6,674 nt of DNA from Acidobacteria bacterium AH-259-G07 (GCA_027717925.1 JALLON010000145.1:1-6674), one strand, 5' to 3'; positions 1 to 4,450 are shown, numbered from the stretch's first letter. The notes: generated by a model not told the origin, from the letters alone. A program made the numbers and translations.

Positions 1-26
1 AAACTGATCAGAATCCAAATCCTAAC

Positions 27-197
27 TCACCTGCGGGATTGGTAGGTAAAGTTAAAACATCCCTGGAACAAAAACAGTTCAGGCTGTAGTCCCTTTTCCT
101 TCAGCTCCCTGTATAGAGAATCAACTTCGGCAACTCGCAGGATGCGTGCCATATCCTGGACTGCCAGAGTCACTGCACTGATGTGCTGTATTTTCAT
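27..197 (-). pseudogene. Glyoxalase/VOC-family gene with a large internal deletion
   Basis: The reading frame opens at an ATG at 197 with MKIQHISAVTLAVQDMAR, the typical first beta strand of vicinal-oxygen-chelate (glyoxalase/bleomycin-resistance/dioxygenase) proteins. It then jumps straight to ILRVAEVDSLYRELKEKG, which in complete ~120-residue family members belongs to the second half (the 'RV.DVDALYREL' helix). About 50 residues that should lie between, including the F-Y-R helix and metal-binding positions, are missing without loss of frame. After QPE the family sequence stops too: the usual 'W-G-x-R-Y-F-x-x-D-P-D-G' strand is replaced by an unrelated tail ending at 27. The product of 56 residues could not form the paired beta-alpha-beta modules of a working VOC fold. 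A longer frame from a TTG at 296 adds nothing family-like. No clear ribosome binding site precedes the ATG. The family assignment is recognition from memory. Confidence 0.75.
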
Positions 198-267
198 GGA
201 GGAGAGTATAGCCTCTGGTGAAGATGGATAAGAGAAAGGAGATGACGAGTCAGTTTTGCAGTTTTTC

Positions 268-296
268 AGTCTATATATAGGAGGAGAAACTGCCAA
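268..296 (-). promoter_or_regulatory. Possible sigma70-type promoter of the broken VOC gene
   Basis: On the minus strand TTGGCA (296-291, one mismatch to TTGACA) and TAGACT (273-268, four of six to TATAAT) are separated by 17 bases. The start of transcription would fall near 261, about 64 bases before the ATG at 197. An AT-rich TATATATA run lies in the spacer. This is a match by eye only; such matches arise by chance in intergenic DNA. Confidence 0.3.
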
Positions 297-390
297 ACTG
301 GATCTTGATTGGCCCTAGGTTGGCTCTCAGTCTCCAGTTTGAGCACTGAGTCAGAGGAGCTGAGTCCTTTTCTTTTACTTGCAAGGCTGC

Positions 391-468
391 GCGTAGGGGG
401 GCGTTACCCTTGGCATGTGAAGAGTGGCTTTGCCAGAGCCTATCATGCCTAGAGTAATGCCCCCCTTG
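391..468. repeat. 70-bp inverted repeat, REP/MITE-like
   Basis: The left arm GGGGGGCGTTAC (396-407) pairs with GTAATGCCCCCC (454-465) at 11 of 12 positions, and the one exception is a G-U pair in RNA. After a 4-base internal bulge on each side, GGCATG (412-417) pairs perfectly with CATGCC (444-449). A further short TGGC/GCCA stem lies at the tip (425-434). As RNA or single-stranded DNA this would be a long cruciform-like hairpin. There is no T-tract after it, so it is not an ordinary terminator. The arm sequence recurs alone near 5698-5721. A REP element mobilised by a tyrosine transposase, or the end pair of a miniature transposon, would look like this; no transposase for it is in the window. 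Confidence 0.6.
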
Positions 469-480
469 GGATAGAAGGAG

Positions 481-605
481 GTGCCAAAATTCAGTGCCAG
501 CAGTCTAAGGAGACTATCCACTTGCCACGAGTACATTCAGATGTTTTCAACGAGGTCGTAAAAGACTTTGACTGCACGATTGTTGAGGGTCACAGATCAG
601 AGGAG
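481..605 (+). pseudogene. Frameshifted remnant of a phage-type M15 (VanY/endolysin-like) peptidase
   Basis: From a GTG at 481 one frame reads (V)PKFSASSLRRLSTCHEYIQM (481-543). It stops being family-like there, and the frame two bases further on continues with FNEVVKDFDCTIVEGHRSEE (546-605). Joined, these match the conserved start of the small phage and prophage peptidases that cut peptidoglycan stem peptides ('MPKFS..SL..L.TCH..LQ.LFNEV...FDC.V.EGHR'). Loss of one base in the TTTT run at 544-547 explains the break exactly. After HRSEE the similarity fades; the frame runs on to a TGA at 681-683, but the zinc-binding S-x-H-x(6)-D and later H are not visible. The ribosome-binding-like AGGAG directly abuts the GTG, so the original start may also be altered. 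Missing catalytic half plus frameshift mean it is non-functional. The assignment rests on memory of the family pattern. Confidence 0.72.
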
Positions 606-691
606 AAGGGGTGTCCCAAAATCATTCCAAAGTCCTCCACGAAACAGTTATCACAGCCAAGGAGTTTCTGGATAAGGAGCTGAAGGAGTAC

Positions 692-1405
692 TCATTTTTT
701 CTCCAACTCGACCTTGAGCGGAAACTCTTCTTCGGCTTCAAGTTTGATCTTCCTCTCCCAGGACTTGTAGCCTTTCTTTGAGATTTTGATCTTATATTCG
801 CCCGGCTTGAGTCTCCTGGTTCTGGGTGTAGTGCCGACAAAGGCTCCGTCGATCTCTATTTCCGCGTCTTCGGGGGCGGAGCTGATTTCAAGTATGGCTT
901 CGTTGGCCCGAACGCCACTTCTGGTTGCAACAGTTTCCTTCTCGTCCTTGATGCCTTCCTGGTCAAATACCAAGTCGACGTCAGCTACCTGTTCAATTGA
1001 TCGCAGCACCCCGCGGTAGTTGCTCTTGTGCAGCTTGAACTCCACAGCACCGACAACGTCCGCTCCGTCATTGAAAGAGAGCGTCATGTAGTGCTTTTTG
1101 CCCTTCAAAAAGAGCCCAAGTGGACCAGTAAGGAAAATAGCCGTCTTTATGCGCCGTCCAGAAACACGGCTGTAGAACACTTCGGTCACCGCCTTGCTGG
1201 GAATGGAAAAGTATTCATTGTTCTTCCTCAGAAACCGGATGGAATCTGCGCTGACAATCAAATTCCCTTTGTCCCCCTCTTTCGCTTTCCCATACGCCGT
1301 TCTTGCTTCCACCTTTTTGAAGTTCATTTGTGCAGACAGCTCGGCAGGCAAGAATAGAAAGACCACTATTCCTACTACGGCGACCATCTTGAGTTTTGTC
1401 AACAT
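692..1405 (-). CDS. Secreted PEGA-domain protein
   Basis: A 237-residue protein. The ATG at 1405 is preferred over the TTG one codon upstream because GGGAGGTGA lies about 6 bases ahead of the ATG but would nearly touch the TTG. Residues 1-26 form a signal peptide (K-rich start, VAVVGIVVFLFL core, LSA-Q cleavage site). The middle part (about 45-140) has alternating strands with the run FSIPSKAVTEVFYSR, then KTAIFL and LFLKGKKHYMTLSF. It resembles the pleckstrin-like middle region seen in other secreted PEGA proteins; this is an inference. Residues about 170-235 are a PEGA domain: ILEISSAPEDAEIEIDG, then FVGTTP, LKPGEYKIKISKKGYKSW, and closing strands. PEGA domains are beta-sandwich modules on the outside of the cytoplasmic membrane, thought to bind cell-wall or surface partners; there is no enzymatic motif. 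The gene is transcribed away from the lipoprotein gene at 1732. No T-rich terminator is evident after 692. Confidence 0.88.
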   Translation of the reverse strand: MLTKLKMVAVVGIVVFLFLPAELSAQMNFKKVEARTAYGKAKEGDKGNLIVSADSIRFLRKNNEYFSIPSKAVTEVFYSRVSGRRIKTAIFLTGPLGLFLKGKKHYMTLSFNDGADVVGAVEFKLHKSNYRGVLRSIEQVADVDLVFDQEGIKDEKETVATRSGVRANEAILEISSAPEDAEIEIDGAFVGTTPRTRRLKPGEYKIKISKKGYKSWERKIKLEAEEEFPLKVELEKK

Positions 1406-1731
1406 CAATCACCTCCCGTTAAATTGTGTTGGATTTCTCTAGCTGAAGCGATACTACCGGGTTTTGTATTGTACACGCAACCCAAAAGGCCGAAACCGCC
1501 GAAACCGCTGAAGCCTATTCTTGGCAAGTGTCCAGAAAACAGTTGATTTTTGGGCAGCCAACTCCAGCAACGAAAGCCTTGATTTCCGGGCCTTTGCGAG
1601 ACTGAATTCCAACAGGTTTTTTGGACAGCCATAGTTAGACGGTGAGCCTTGGTCAAGTTCCCGTGGAAGTTCCCATCTGCTGGTGATATTATTTCGGAAA
1701 ACAATATCTATCCTACGGAGGAGATGCCAAA
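1406..1731. other. Divergent intergenic region between PEGA gene and lipoprotein gene
   Basis: Both flanking genes start at its edges, so it must hold two promoters. On the minus strand TACAAT lies inside TGTACAAT (about 1470-1475), a passable -10 for the PEGA gene without a convincing -35. On the plus side GATATTATT (1685-1693) is the only AT-rich candidate before the lipoprotein gene. A 27-bp tandem repeat lies at 1489-1515. Open frames running through it on the minus strand have no recognisable content, and one of them would run antisense into the lipoprotein gene. Confidence 0.4.
1489..1515. repeat. Three tandem 9-bp repeats
   Basis: GCCGAAACC (1489-1497) is repeated exactly at 1498-1506 and with two changes as GCTGAAGCC at 1507-1515. 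The period of nine bases is too short for a CRISPR and it is not in a supported coding frame. It may be replication-slippage DNA or a short array of protein-binding sites. Confidence 0.55.
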
Positions 1732-2229
1732 ATGAGAATGCATACAAGCCTTGTTTTGTCTTCCATAGTTGTAGTTTTCGCTTCGGTCTTGGCTGGATGT
1801 GCTCCCGAGCCGGAGCCCATTGACCTTGAGGCCGAAAGATCTGCCATTCTCGAAGCCGACAGAGCCTGGTCTGAAACACCTCCAAACGTGGAGTCTTTCG
1901 TTTCTTACTTTGCGGAAGGTGCCCAGTTTCTGGCTCCCGATGCGCCTCTGGCCGTGGGTACAGAGCGGATTTCACAAACTGCGTCACAGCTATTTACGGC
2001 TCCGGGTTTTTCACTGACCTGGGAGGCCACGATGGCAGATGTCTCCGACTCTGGAGACTTGGGGTACAGCGTCGGGACCTTCGAACTCAGCGTCAATGAC
2101 CCTGAAGGAAATCCTGTCATCAGGAAGGGCAAATACACGACAGTTTGGCGGAAACAGACAGACGGTCAATGGAAAGTGGTGTCGGACACCCCCAACTTTG
2201 ATAGTCCAGCCACTGGAGAAGAGGAATAG
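1732..2229 (+). CDS. SnoaL-like (DUF4440) lipoprotein
   Basis: A 165-residue protein. The start ATG is 8 bases after GGAGGAG. Residues 1-22 are a lipoprotein signal peptide with a clear lipobox L20-A21-G22-C23, so the mature protein should be acylated at Cys23 and anchored to a membrane; the following APEPEP stretch is a usual flexible linker. Residues about 30-155 fit the NTF2/SnoaL-like DUF4440 fold: an initial helix (ERSAILEADRAWSE), VESFVSYFAEGAQFLAPDAP, then the strand set ending in GKYTTVWRKQTDGQWKVVSD. The family comprises small cone-shaped domains that bind or isomerise small molecules; most lipoprotein members have no known substrate. Length and order match complete members, so the gene appears intact. 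It converges on the recombinase gene with only 11 bases between the stop codons. Its function cannot be given beyond the fold. Confidence 0.88.
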   Translation: MRMHTSLVLSSIVVVFASVLAGCAPEPEPIDLEAERSAILEADRAWSETPPNVESFVSYFAEGAQFLAPDAPLAVGTERISQTASQLFTAPGFSLTWEATMADVSDSGDLGYSVGTFELSVNDPEGNPVIRKGKYTTVWRKQTDGQWKVVSDTPNFDSPATGEEE

Positions 2230-2240
2230 AATGATCCCCG

Positions 2241-2840
2241 CTAGCTCTCAGGGGTAGCCCTTTTGACGAGGTTTGCCGCAGTACTTTTCCTCAGGCCAAG
2301 TTTCTTGGCAATCGCACGGATGCTGTAGCCGTGGGTATATAAAGCTTTGACTTGCTCCAGATTAACTTTGACTTTGGGCCGGCCCAGCTTCTTCCCATTC
2401 TCCCTGGCTCTTCTCAACCCTGCTTTTACTCTCTCAGCAATAATATCTCTCTCAAGTTGAGCCACAGCCGAGATGATCGTGAAAATGGCGCTTCCCAGCG
2501 GGCTGGAAGTATCGATGTTCTCCTGAAAGCTCACAAAATCAATGCCCAGGTTTTTGAACTCCTCCAGGGCCAGAATCAGATGCTTGGTGGATCTGGCAAA
2601 GCGGTCAAATCTCCAGCATAGCACCACATCAAACTTGCGCTTTTTGGCATCATTCATCAACTGGTTGAGGGCTGGTCTGCTGTCCTTTGTGCCGGTCACA
2701 CCATCACAATATTCCTTATAGATCGGCCAGTCCCGGTCTGAGACGTAACGGCGAAGGTCTAAAAGCTGGTTCTCGTTGGTCTGCTCCATTGCCTTCGAGA
2801 TCCTAGCGTATACGGCGACTCTATTCGGTTTCTTGTTCAT
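2241..2840 (-). CDS. Small serine recombinase (resolvase/invertase family)
   Basis: A 199-residue protein that breaks and rejoins DNA through a 5'-phosphoserine link. The N-terminal catalytic domain (about 7-140) has VAVYARIS with nucleophile Ser15 and Arg13, the FDRFAR motif with Arg80 and Arg83, and the long E-helix with QLERDIIAERVKAGL. The linker RENGKKLGRPK (146-156) is the minor-groove arm of this family, and residues about 168-193 form a helix-turn-helix (YSIRAIAKKLGLRKSTAANLVKR). Length and order match complete resolvases and invertases such as Tn3 resolvase or Pin/Hin; it lacks the long C-terminus of phage large serine integrases. The ATG at 2840 is chosen because AAGGAGAG lies 8 bases ahead and the family starts there; the frame is open further but overlaps the membrane-protein gene. 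That 20-bp overlap suggests translational coupling. Its crossover site is not identified, so whether it resolves, inverts or integrates is unknown. Confidence 0.93.
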   Translation of the reverse strand: MNKKPNRVAVYARISKAMEQTNENQLLDLRRYVSDRDWPIYKEYCDGVTGTKDSRPALNQLMNDAKKRKFDVVLCWRFDRFARSTKHLILALEEFKNLGIDFVSFQENIDTSSPLGSAIFTIISAVAQLERDIIAERVKAGLRRARENGKKLGRPKVKVNLEQVKALYTHGYSIRAIAKKLGLRKSTAANLVKRATPES

Positions 2841-3030
2841 CGCTTTCTCTCCTTCCAGGCTGAGGCACCTGGGAAACCAAGAGCAGCTCGGGCTCATCTG
2901 GTGGTTCCTCCTCCTCACAATATTGATCAGTTACCACGGCTATCTCGGGCAGGGTGGCTATGACAAAGCACAACCACAACAAGCAGCCCGCGATGAGAGT
3001 CAAGAGCGTTTTGGTATAAATGTCGGTCAT
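2821..3030 (-). CDS. 69-aa single-span membrane protein of unknown function
   Basis: The ATG at 3030 has a near-perfect ribosome binding site, AAGGAGG, 8 bases ahead, which makes this a real small gene and not a chance frame. Residues about 7-27 (KTLLTLIAGCLLWLCFVIATL) form one hydrophobic segment after a short polar start (MTDIYT). The remaining ~40 residues are strongly acidic and proline-rich (EEEEPPDEPE) with no fold signature. The 'MxDIYxKxxLTxIAxCLxxLC' start is one I have seen on many short uncharacterised bacterial proteins, so a broad family of small membrane proteins is likely. The gene's end overlaps the recombinase start by 20 bp in another frame, and the RadC-like gene ends 56 bases upstream, so it probably lies in one operon with both. 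No function can be assigned. Confidence 0.75.
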   Translation of the reverse strand: MTDIYTKTLLTLIAGCLLWLCFVIATLPEIAVVTDQYCEEEEPPDEPELLLVSQVPQPGRRESDEQETE

Positions 3031-3086
3031 TTCTCTATCCTCCTTCTATGTTTGATGGAGTAACTTGCTTTGTGAATGGACCCCCC

Positions 3087-3575
3087 TCAGCTCAGACAGC
3101 CCTGATCAGCAAAACTGAAGTAACGACCCTGGCCGATAATGATGTGATCCAGGCACTTGATGCCGATCAGCTTGCCCACTTCAGAAAGCCTTCTTGTGAT
3201 CTGCACATCCTCTTGACTGGGAGCAGGATCACCACTCGGGTGATTGTGGATGAAGATCAAACCAGCGGTCATGTTGGTGATGGCTGGCCTGAAAACATCT
3301 CTTGGATGCACCAAGCTGGATGTCATGGAGCCAATGGAGCAGGTGGTCATTCCCACCATGCGGTTCTTGCCATCCAGATGGACCACCAGGAAGGTTTCTA
3401 CCGGCATTTCTGACAGGCCCTTAAAGAGCCTGTAGATGTCCGCTGAGGAGCGAAAGGAGACACCCACAAAGGGCTGAATCTCAGCAGGCACAACTGGTGC
3501 ATCCTTCACCAGTAGCTGAAACTCCTTGATGGTGTAGTGAGTGGTTTGTGGTTGGGATAAAATTGGTGTAGCCAT
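3087..3575 (-). CDS. radC: RadC-like JAMM/MPN-domain protein, short form
   Basis: A 162-residue protein. The ATG at 3575 follows AGGAGG by 5 bases. The MPN/JAB domain has the full zinc-metalloprotease signature: Glu60 in VETFLVVHLD, then His110-x-His112 in FIHNHPSGDPAPS, Ser120 and Asp123, followed by HIIIGQGRYFSF, the usual end of the RadC core. Chromosomal RadC is about 220 residues with an N-terminal helix-hairpin-helix region; that region is absent, and the ~35 residues in front of the core are unrelated. Such short RadC proteins are common on plasmids, prophages and integrative elements, where their role is unsettled (the old assignment to DNA repair has not held up). The neighbours, two tiny DNA-binding-like proteins upstream and a recombinase downstream, support a mobile-element form. 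A diverged second copy lies at the right end of the window. The symbol refers to the family only. Confidence 0.9.
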   Translation of the reverse strand: MATPILSQPQTTHYTIKEFQLLVKDAPVVPAEIQPFVGVSFRSSADIYRLFKGLSEMPVETFLVVHLDGKNRMVGMTTCSIGSMTSSLVHPRDVFRPAITNMTAGLIFIHNHPSGDPAPSQEDVQITRRLSEVGKLIGIKCLDHIIIGQGRYFSFADQGCLS

Positions 3576-3578
3576 TGC

Positions 3579-3595
3579 AACCTCCTAGTTAGGTT
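3579..3595. promoter_or_regulatory. Short dyad over the radC ribosome binding site
   Basis: AACCT (3579-3583) and AGGTT (3591-3595) form a 5-bp inverted repeat around CCTAGTT. On the minus strand it contains the AGGAGG of the RadC-like gene. It resembles a shortened version of the dyads in the promoters of the two tiny genes upstream (AACCTAC..GTAGGTT) and could be a third site for the same regulator, or an RNA fold hiding the ribosome binding site. A 5-bp dyad can arise by chance. Confidence 0.25.
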
Positions 3596-3605
3596 GTGGT
3601 GGTCA

Positions 3606-3640
3606 GCCCTTACTGGCTGTTGGTTGCAGTCAGTAGGGGC
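3606..3640. repeat. 14-bp imperfect inverted repeat between tiny gene and radC
   Basis: GCCCTTACTGGCTG (3606-3619) pairs with CAGTCAGTAGGGGC (3627-3640) at 12 of 14 positions around a 7-base loop. In a plus-strand RNA both exceptions would be G-U pairs, giving an unbroken stem; in a minus-strand (operon) RNA they would be A-C mismatches. No T-tract follows on either strand, so a simple terminator is unlikely. Candidates are a recombinase or repressor binding site in DNA, or an RNA processing hairpin between the two genes. Confidence 0.5.
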
Positions 3641-3655
3641 GCTTATCCACCGGGG

Positions 3656-3820
3656 TTAATGTTTCTGCCCTTTCTGCTTCTTTGGACGTCCCCCTAACTT
3701 GCCATTCTCTCGACTAGCCTTGGCTTTTCTCGGTGAAGTCTTTCCCTTGCTCAGCCTGCCAAGGTAAGCAGTGAAGAGCGTCAGAGGAATTTCCTTATTG
3801 CAGTTTGGGCACCGAATCAT
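3656..3820 (-). CDS. Tiny basic protein with CPNC knuckle and GGRPKK tail (paralogue 1)
   Basis: A 54-residue protein starting MIRCPNCNKE. It has one C-x2-C pair (Cys4, Cys7), half of a zinc ribbon, so it would need a second molecule or other ligands to hold zinc. The rest is very rich in Lys, Arg and Ser and ends in SRENGKLGGRPKKQKGQKH (36-54); the G-R-P-K core resembles an AT-hook and the minor-groove arm of serine recombinases. Evidence that it is real: the same plan (CPxC near the start, S-R-x-N-G-K-L-G-G-R-P-K-K near the end) occurs in the next gene upstream, and both have matching promoters and 3' flanks. No good ribosome binding site precedes the ATG at 3820, but the predicted transcription start is only a few bases away, so it may be read as a leaderless message; a GTG directly upstream could also serve. 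It heads the radC-membrane protein-recombinase series with an 80-base gap. DNA binding is inferred. Confidence 0.72.
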   Translation of the reverse strand: MIRCPNCNKEIPLTLFTAYLGRLSKGKTSPRKAKASRENGKLGGRPKKQKGQKH

Positions 3821-3830
3821 CACTGTTATT

Positions 3831-3859
3831 AACTTAACCTACTATGAGTAGGTTGTCAA
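3831..3859 (-). promoter_or_regulatory. Promoter with operator dyad for tiny gene 1
   Basis: On the minus strand a perfect TTGACA (3859-3854) is followed 17 bases later by TAAGTT (3836-3831). Between them lies a perfect inverted repeat, AACCTACT-ATG-AGTAGGTT (plus strand, 3836-3854), 8-bp arms around 3 bases. A protein bound there would block RNA polymerase directly. Transcription would start near 3824, at most a few bases before the ATG at 3820, which fits the absence of a ribosome binding site. The same arrangement precedes the paralogous gene. Confidence 0.65.
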
Positions 3860-3933
3860 GCAAAAAATGAATGCATGCTAGCCCTGGTCTTTTGCAGGCC
3901 TGATTTAACAACGATTTGCCACCGGAGTTAACA

Positions 3934-4068
3934 TTAGGATTTCTTCGGACGCCCTCCTAGCTTCCCATTCTTTCGGGATGATCTGGCCTTACGTGCTGAC
4001 TTAATGCTTCCCATTAGTGTCCCTATTTGTCGTCTGCTCAGTGGCCTTTTACAGTGAGGGCACCTCAT
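3934..4068 (-). CDS. Tiny basic protein with CPHC knuckle and GGRPKK tail (paralogue 2)
   Basis: A 44-residue protein starting MRCPHCKRPL. Cys3 and Cys6 form a C-x2-C knuckle with a His between; the middle is a short basic helix-like stretch (RRQIGTLMGSIKSARKARS), and the end is SRKNGKLGGRPKKS (31-44), nearly identical to the end of the 54-residue neighbour. Just beyond both genes lies the shared 13-base CCACCGGrGTTAA (3919-3931 here, 3647-3659 there), which points to tandem duplication of a promoter-gene-flank unit. No ribosome binding site is seen at normal distance; AATAGGT directly abuts the ATG. The message is probably nearly leaderless. A regulatory or DNA-coating role in the module is inferred from the basic tail; no named family is assigned. 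Confidence 0.7.
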   Translation of the reverse strand: MRCPHCKRPLSRRQIGTLMGSIKSARKARSSRKNGKLGGRPKKS

Positions 4069-4078
4069 ACCTATTTCG

Positions 4079-4105
4079 AGTATACCTAATGCTAGGTATT
4101 GTCAA
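4079..4105 (-). promoter_or_regulatory. Promoter with operator dyad for tiny gene 2
   Basis: On the minus strand TTGACA (4105-4100) is followed by a perfect inverted repeat, ATACCTA-ATGC-TAGGTAT (plus strand, 4082-4099), placed exactly as in the promoter of the other tiny gene, its centre 9-10 bases after the -35. The -10 is less clear: TATACT (4084-4079) matches five of six bases but at 15 bases spacing; TACTCG at 17 bases is poor. Transcription would start about 4072, some four bases before the ATG at 4068. Confidence 0.6.
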
Positions 4106-4296
4106 CAGACGATCGTTCAATCTCGGCCATCCTCAGGCCCAGAAAGGGCATTCCTGGGGTTACCACACAGGAGAAAGGCTATCTTGGAAAGGCTCTCATC
4201 TCCAAAGCAGTTTGAGGCAGTAATAGACTAGAGCCAAGAAGATGACGAGTGCATAAACGAGAATAAAATCTGGCAGTTACATGGCCTGCACCGGAG

Positions 4297-4432
4297 TCGA
4301 TTGTCGAGGCAAGGGGTGCCTCTCTGTCGAAGTGGATAGGGTCGAGCTAGCTAGAATTTTTTTCTGCGGTTTTTCTCTCTTTTTTGCCCGTCAGTCTTCT
4401 CTAGCTGTGGGGCTGATCTTTTAAATCTGGAT
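4297..4432 (+). repeat. Copy 1 of a ~130-bp direct repeat
   Basis: Starts TCGATTGTCGAGGCAAGGGG and ends CTTTTAAATCTGGAT, matching 5897-6028 closely. The first 21 bases are identical, then ~15 variable bases. A run of about 40 identical bases follows, including CTAGCTAGAATTTTTTTC and TGCGGTTTTT; the rest differs by a few substitutions and a short indel, and the last 19 bases are identical. AGCTAGA (4345-4355 region) can pair with TCTAGCT (about 4400-4406) to enclose a U-rich loop in both copies. Here the sequence after the shared end has no second arm for the AAATCTGG half-stem, so the terminator of the other copy is absent. It lies 65 bases upstream of the Rap1a-like gene. The flanks differ, and no target-site duplication is obvious. 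Confidence 0.85.
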
Positions 4433-4441
4433 GACCGGGGG

Positions 4442-4450
4442 TGTTATACT
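4442..4450 (+). promoter_or_regulatory. Extended -10 promoter of the Rap1a-like gene
   Basis: TGTTATACT contains TATACT (4445-4450, five of six to TATAAT) preceded by TG at the extended -10 position. The weak -35 (TTAAAT, 4421-4426, 18 bases) falls in the last bases of the direct repeat, so insertion or retention of the repeat may have shaped this promoter. Transcription would start near 4457, giving a leader of about 40 bases. Confidence 0.45.

Noticed and set aside
396..465. Integron attC-like site
   Set aside because: The length fits, but the ends do not show the RYYYAAC and GTTRRRY core sites and there is no integron integrase or cassette array.
396..465. Intrinsic terminator
   Set aside because: The stem is strong but neither strand has a T-tract after it, and no gene ends just before it.
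1454..1987. A 177-codon minus-strand frame
   Set aside because: It runs antisense through the start of the well-supported lipoprotein gene, has no family resemblance, and its Arg/Pro/Gln-rich wording is that of a shadow frame.
2232..2260. CCCC...GGGG hairpin between lipoprotein and recombinase ends as a bidirectional terminator
   Set aside because: Only four pairs around a long loop and no T-run on either strand.
2352..2621. Plus-strand frame of 89 codons
   Set aside because: Lies entirely opposite the recombinase coding sequence, whose motifs are unmistakable.
2841..2918. Upstream extension of the recombinase (26 more codons)
   Set aside because: The family starts at MNKKPNRVAVYARIS, a ribosome binding site precedes that ATG, and the extension overlaps the membrane-protein gene in another frame.
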